Part shown: positions 17,432 to 20,029 of the stretch, one piece after another
How the letters are laid out: every line of letters starts with the position of its first letter
Numbering within the stretch: the stretch's first letter is position 1
NCBI GenBank assembly: GCA_016463265.1
Contig: JAEMRP010000004.1
Coordinates: 1-20,029 of the forward strand
Origin: Microbacteriaceae bacterium
GTDB taxonomy: Bacteria; Actinomycetota; Actinomycetes; Actinomycetales; Microbacteriaceae
DNA length: 20,029 nucleotides
Reading direction: 5' to 3'
Translations under genes and position numbers: made by a program
Notes under the pieces: generated by a model
Told to the model about the DNA's origin: nothing
The model's database searches: none
The model's input: the letters and a program-made list of their open reading frames with translations, nothing else

Positions 17432-17449
17432 GAGGGCTCCGAAGCCCTC
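17432..17449 (-). terminator. Hairpin terminator after tig
   Basis: A perfect 7-bp stem (GAGGGCT/AGCCCTC) with a 4-nt loop lies 7 nt beyond the tig stop. The following bases (ATTAGTTTG) are T-containing but not a clean T-tract, so termination may be incomplete. It separates tig from the hydrolase gene. Confidence 0.6.
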
Positions 17450-17456
17450 GTTCGAG

Positions 17457-18806
17457 TTAGTGCTTGTGACCCGCGTGGTCGTCGTGATCCGAGTGGTCGT
17501 CCGACCCGAGCGGTGTGGCCACCGCCGAGAGCGCCGAGTTCGTGAACGCAGACAAATCAACGGCCTTGCCTTTCGAGTCGGTGACCTTGACTTTGGTCAG
17601 CGCTACCGACAGCGCTTTCGAGCGGGCGACCTCGCCGACCATGCTCTGGATTTGGCCGTTCTCGGTCACAACCTTGATGAACTCGTTGACGTCCATCCCG
17701 TACTGCTGCGCCGACTGCATGAGGTACTGCAACAATTCGTCCTGTCCGACCTGAACTTCTTCTTTTTCGGCGAGCTCGTCGAGCAGAATCTGCACCTGGA
17801 ACGAGCGGGTGGTCGATTCGGTGACCTCGGCTCGGTGAACGTCGTCTTTTTGACGACCCTCCTGCTCGAGGTGGCGCTCGACCTCGTCGGTGATGACTCC
17901 CGCGGGGACGGCGATGGTCACCTTGGCGAGAATGGCGTCGAGAAGCGCTTCGCGAGCCTTCGTCGCATAGTCGAACACCGCACGCTTCTCGATCTGCGTC
18001 TTCAGGTCGGCGCGCAATTCCTTGATAGTGTCGAACTGGCTCGCGACCTGCGCGAACTCGTCGTCGGCGTCGGGGATCTCGCGGACCTTCACCTGGTTGA
18101 CCGTGATTTCGATTTCGGCTTCGTCACCGGCGTTGTCGCCACCGACCAGTGTCGACTTAAACGTCGTCTTCTCGCCAGCCGTGAGAGTCAAGACGGCCTC
18201 GTCGAGCCCCTCGATGAGGTCACCCGAACCGACCTCGTACGAAATCGATGAGGCGGTGTCGACGGTCTTGCCGCCGATCATTGCGGTGAGGTCGAGAACG
18301 ACGAAGTCGCCCTTCGCCGCCGGGCGGTCCACGGTCGCAAGAGTGCCGAAGCGAGTGCGGACGGCGTGGAGTTCGTCGTCCACCTGTATCGCAGTGACCT
18401 CTGACGTCTCGATGGAAACCTTGAATGTGTCGAGCTTGGGAATGGTGAACGTCGGGCGAACATCGGTCTCGATCTCGAGAACAAGGTCCCCCGAAAAGTC
18501 GTCCTTTGGAAGAGTCGTGTTGACAACCTCGGGGCGTCCGAGCGTGCGAATCTTTTCCGACTCGGCGGCCATGCGGAAGAAACGGTCGACACCCTCGGAC
18601 ACAGCGTGATTGATGACGTCGCCACGTCCTACGCGCTGATCGATGAGCTTCGGCGGAACCTTGCCCTTGCGGAAACCCTTGATCTGAACCTGTTCTGCGA
18701 TGTGCTGGTAGGCGTGATCGATCGACGGCTTTAGCTCGGCCGGGGTTACCGAGATCGACAACTTGACTCGGGTATCCGACAAACGCTCGACGGTGGTGGT
18801 AGGCAC
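17457..18806 (-). CDS. tig: Trigger factor
   Basis: This 449-residue ribosome-bound chaperone meets nascent chains at the exit tunnel and has peptidyl-prolyl isomerase activity. The ribosome-binding signature GFRKGKVPP is at 44-52. The FKBP-like domain runs near 155-240 (GDFVVLDLTAMIGG ... GLDEAVLTLTAGEKTTF), followed by the helical C-terminal domain. The last 15 residues (about 435-449) are rich in Asp and His, with five histidines at near-regular three-residue spacing, as in metal-binding tails such as that of SlyD. The start is GTG at 18806, with AGGAG 7 nt upstream. It lies 37 nt downstream of tRNA-Pro on the same strand, and is followed by a hairpin terminator. Confidence 0.97.
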   Translation of the reverse strand: MPTTTVERLSDTRVKLSISVTPAELKPSIDHAYQHIAEQVQIKGFRKGKVPPKLIDQRVGRGDVINHAVSEGVDRFFRMAAESEKIRTLGRPEVVNTTLPKDDFSGDLVLEIETDVRPTFTIPKLDTFKVSIETSEVTAIQVDDELHAVRTRFGTLATVDRPAAKGDFVVLDLTAMIGGKTVDTASSISYEVGSGDLIEGLDEAVLTLTAGEKTTFKSTLVGGDNAGDEAEIEITVNQVKVREIPDADDEFAQVASQFDTIKELRADLKTQIEKRAVFDYATKAREALLDAILAKVTIAVPAGVITDEVERHLEQEGRQKDDVHRAEVTESTTRSFQVQILLDELAEKEEVQVGQDELLQYLMQSAQQYGMDVNEFIKVVTENGQIQSMVGEVARSKALSVALTKVKVTDSKGKAVDLSAFTNSALSAVATPLGSDDHSDHDDHAGHKH

Positions 18807-18843
18807 TGACTAACTCCTATATACATACGGACTGAACAACTCG

Positions 18844-18918
18844 TCGGGGCGACAGGATTCGAACCTGCGACATCCCGCTCCCAAAGCGGGCACTCTAGCC
18901 AAGCTGAGCTACGCCCCG
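18844..18918 (-). tRNA. tRNA-Pro (anticodon TGG)
   Basis: A full cloverleaf is seen on the minus strand. The acceptor stem is CGGGGCG/CGCCCCG with discriminator A, the D arm GCTC...GAGT, and the anticodon stem CCCGC/GCGGG around loop TTTGGGA, giving anticodon TGG. The T arm is GCAGG-TTCGAAT-CCTGT. CCA is not encoded (CGA follows), so it is added after transcription. It lies 37 nt upstream of tig on the same strand and may share its transcript. Confidence 0.96.
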
Positions 18919-19007
18919 GACGTACGCGACCCAAAGGGCACGACGCTTTTCCAGTGTAGTGGCTGGTCGATTTTCGCCGCGCCACGTTTTGTTATAGGCT
19001 CCCCTTT

Positions 19008-19081
19008 GGGGATGTAGCTCAATGGTAGAGCCCCAGTCTTCCAAACTGATTACGCGGGTTCGATTCCCGTCATCCCCTCCA
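19008..19081 (+). tRNA. tRNA-Gly (anticodon TCC)
   Basis: Acceptor stem GGGGATG/CATCCCC with discriminator T, D arm GCTC/GAGC, anticodon loop CTTCCAA giving anticodon TCC, and T arm GCGGG-TTCGATT-CCCGT. CCA follows directly (19079-19081), so unlike the neighbouring tRNA-Pro the 3' end is encoded. A TAGGCT (18995-19000) lies 7 nt before the first base and may be its -10 element, placing transcription start at the mature 5' end. Confidence 0.96.
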
Positions 19082-19398
19082 TACCGATAAAACCGCGCTA
19101 ATACGCGGAATAAACGGAGCCCGAGAACCCTCGAGCGACAACGGTTTAGAGCGTGTTTAGACCCTCTCGTGCACTGTTGTGTAAAAGGTTCGACCGTTGG
19201 ACTCAAACGCTGTCGCCGCCGAGGGAAATTCTCACTCCCTTTACTTTCGCGCGGGACGAGGGTACGGTGAGCATAGGGCACTTGCAAAGTGTCAAGATTT
19301 ACCCCCCCCTGACGTTCATCTCGGTTGTAATCTCCGACGTATTCGGAGGACTGGAGTTTTAGGCCACAACGTCCCTACCCAGTGTGAAAGTTTGCCAA
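19082..19398 (+). other. Non-coding stretch upstream of secreted repeat protein
   Basis: This stretch of about 317 bp has no gene I recognise. It holds a small hairpin just after tRNA-Gly (CCGCG-N6-CGCGG, 19093-19108), which may weakly end the tRNA transcript. Two further inverted repeats are CACTT-GCA-AAGTG (19279-19291) and CTCCGA-N5-TCGGAG (19332-19348). A run of eight C follows at 19312-19319 region, after the first of these. No clear -35/-10 pair is seen. The length suggests a regulated promoter or a long 5' leader for the following gene. Confidence 0.5.
19332..19348 (+). promoter_or_regulatory. Inverted repeat upstream of the repeat-protein gene
   Basis: CTCCGA and TCGGAG form a perfect 6-bp inverted repeat around a 5-nt loop, followed 6 nt later by GGAGTTTT. 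It lies 51 nt before the start codon. It could be an operator, a leader hairpin or a weak terminator; the sequence does not decide. Confidence 0.3.
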
Positions 19399-20029
19399 AT
19401 GGTCAGGATGTTTCGTGTGAGTGTCGCCTTTTTTCTGACGCTGATTTGCGTGGGCTCTTTCGTTTCTGTTTCGACAGTTTCTCCCGCGTGGGCTGTCGCT
19501 GCGTGGACCCAGCTGGGTGCCGACATTGATGGTGAGGCTGCTTCGGATTATTCAGGAACCTCTGTGTCGTTCAGTTCCGATGGGTCCCGGGTCGCGATCG
19601 GTGCACCCCGTAACGACGGTGCTGGGTCTAATGCTGGACAGGTGCGGGTTTATGACTGGACCGGTACCGCATGGGCACAGGTTGGTAGCGACATTAATGG
19701 TGAGAATGAATACAGTAATTTGGGCAGTTCCGTGTCGTTGAGTGCCGATGGGTCCCGCGTCGCGATCGGTGCAAAACAAAACAACGGCAGCGGGGCTTAC
19801 TCTGGACACGTGCGGGTGTATGACCTGGTCACTGGCGTATGGACCCAAGTAGGTGCCGACATTGACGGTGAAGCTGCTTCGGATTATTCAGGAACCTCAG
19901 TGTCGTTGAGTTCCGACGGGTCCCGCGTCGCTATTGGTGCACCACAGAACGACGGTGCTGGAGCTAATGCTGGGCACGTGCGGGTGTATGACCTGGTCAC
20001 TGGCGTATGGACCCAAGTAGGTGCCGACA
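19399..20029 (+). CDS. Secreted FG-GAP-like tandem-repeat protein (5' part)
   Basis: The reading frame is open to the window end, giving 210 codons of a larger protein. A signal peptide (about 1-32, ending SPAWA) precedes repeats of 56 residues. Each repeat has the pattern W-T/A-Q-x-G-x-D-I, then GTSVSLSSDGSRVAIGAP, NDG, AGHVRVYD. The SVS...DG...VAIGAP...G.VRVYD core resembles FG-GAP/integrin-alpha-type beta-propeller blades, and similar proteins occur at bacterial surfaces. Three full repeats and the start of a fourth are seen. Third-position base use is visibly more A/T-rich (GGT, GCT, ATT, GAT) than in the housekeeping genes, hinting at a different history. The start ATG 19399 has only a weak GAAAG 8 nt upstream; ATG 19408 is an alternative. 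Adhesion or surface structure is inferred; a C-terminal anchor cannot be seen. Confidence 0.82.
   Translation, partial: MVRMFRVSVAFFLTLICVGSFVSVSTVSPAWAVAAWTQLGADIDGEAASDYSGTSVSFSSDGSRVAIGAPRNDGAGSNAGQVRVYDWTGTAWAQVGSDINGENEYSNLGSSVSLSADGSRVAIGAKQNNGSGAYSGHVRVYDLVTGVWTQVGADIDGEAASDYSGTSVSLSSDGSRVAIGAPQNDGAGANAGHVRVYDLVTGVWTQVGAD
19504..20029 (+). repeat. 168-bp tandem coding repeats
   Basis: Units begin at 19504, 19672, 19840 and 20008, each exactly 168 bp (56 codons). Units 1 and 3 share 26 identical bases starting at 19537 and 19873. A 55-bp stretch at 19807-19861 recurs unchanged at 19975-20029, where the window ends, so the identity may extend further. Such nucleotide identity, beyond protein similarity, suggests recent duplication or gene conversion. 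Confidence 0.9.

Noticed and set aside
17430..18251. 273-codon open frame antisense to tig
   Set aside because: It is a mirror of trigger factor, with a repetitive Leu/Val/Asp composition and no family resemblance.
18895..19287. 130-codon open frame on the minus strand across both tRNA genes
   Set aside because: It reads through the complement of tRNA-Gly, producing the well-known spurious DDGNRTRV-type peptide; it is not a gene.
19504..20029. CRISPR array or mobile repeat
   Set aside because: The 168-bp period is in frame, has no spacers and continues the protein pattern, so it is a coding repeat.
1..20029. Undescribed defence, phage or mobile system
   Set aside because: No transposase, integrase, phage, toxin-antitoxin or nuclease-helicase genes are visible; nearly all genes belong to known core families.

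Overview
The window is a piece of a moderately high-GC actinobacterial chromosome. Gene order and proteins (rne-rplU-rpmA-obgE; ileS-folC-DUF4233-ndk; paired clpP1/clpP2; a RNase E with a long charged N-terminal extension; a VKOR-type disulfide enzyme) point to Actinomycetota. Compact spacing and convergent genes that overlap or abut suggest a small, streamlined genome, possibly a freshwater or marine Microbacteriaceae-like lineage. The family placement is inference; the phylum-level call is firm.

Layout. 1-3173 (minus): rne, rplU, rpmA and the 5' end of obgE, i.e. RNA decay, ribosome proteins and ribosome-associated GTPase. 3430-4038 (plus): a VKOR membrane protein. 4035-9311 (minus): ileS, folC, a DUF4233 membrane protein and ndk, each joined to the next by a 4-nt start/stop overlap. 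9369-13051 (plus): tspO, valS and a GNAT acetyltransferase. 13029-14309 (minus): clpX. 14408-15046 (plus): a membrane-anchored CopC-domain protein. 15047-18806 (minus): clpP2, clpP1, a membrane-anchored alpha/beta hydrolase and tig. tRNA-Pro(TGG) (minus) and tRNA-Gly(TCC) (plus) follow. After a non-coding stretch of about 317 bp comes the start of a secreted protein made of tandem 56-residue FG-GAP-like repeats, cut by the window end.

How the genes work together. Most of the window is core protein synthesis and quality control: charging of Ile and Val tRNAs, ribosomal proteins, the trigger factor that meets nascent chains, and the ClpXP1P2 protease. Folate and nucleotide metabolism (folC, ndk) sits in the ileS operon. 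Envelope functions are VKOR (disulfide formation), CopC (copper binding), TspO and the hydrolase. The predicted exported CopC and hydrolase each carry two Cys residues that VKOR-driven oxidation could pair.

What stands out. Four genes have a -10-like hexamer placed exactly 6 nt before the start codon, the geometry of leaderless transcription. The secreted repeat protein has an exact 168-nt period with long identical stretches between copies. Trigger factor ends in a His/Asp tail. I see no mobile element, CRISPR array or obvious new defence system; this is largely a housekeeping region, with the repeat protein as its one accessory-looking gene.
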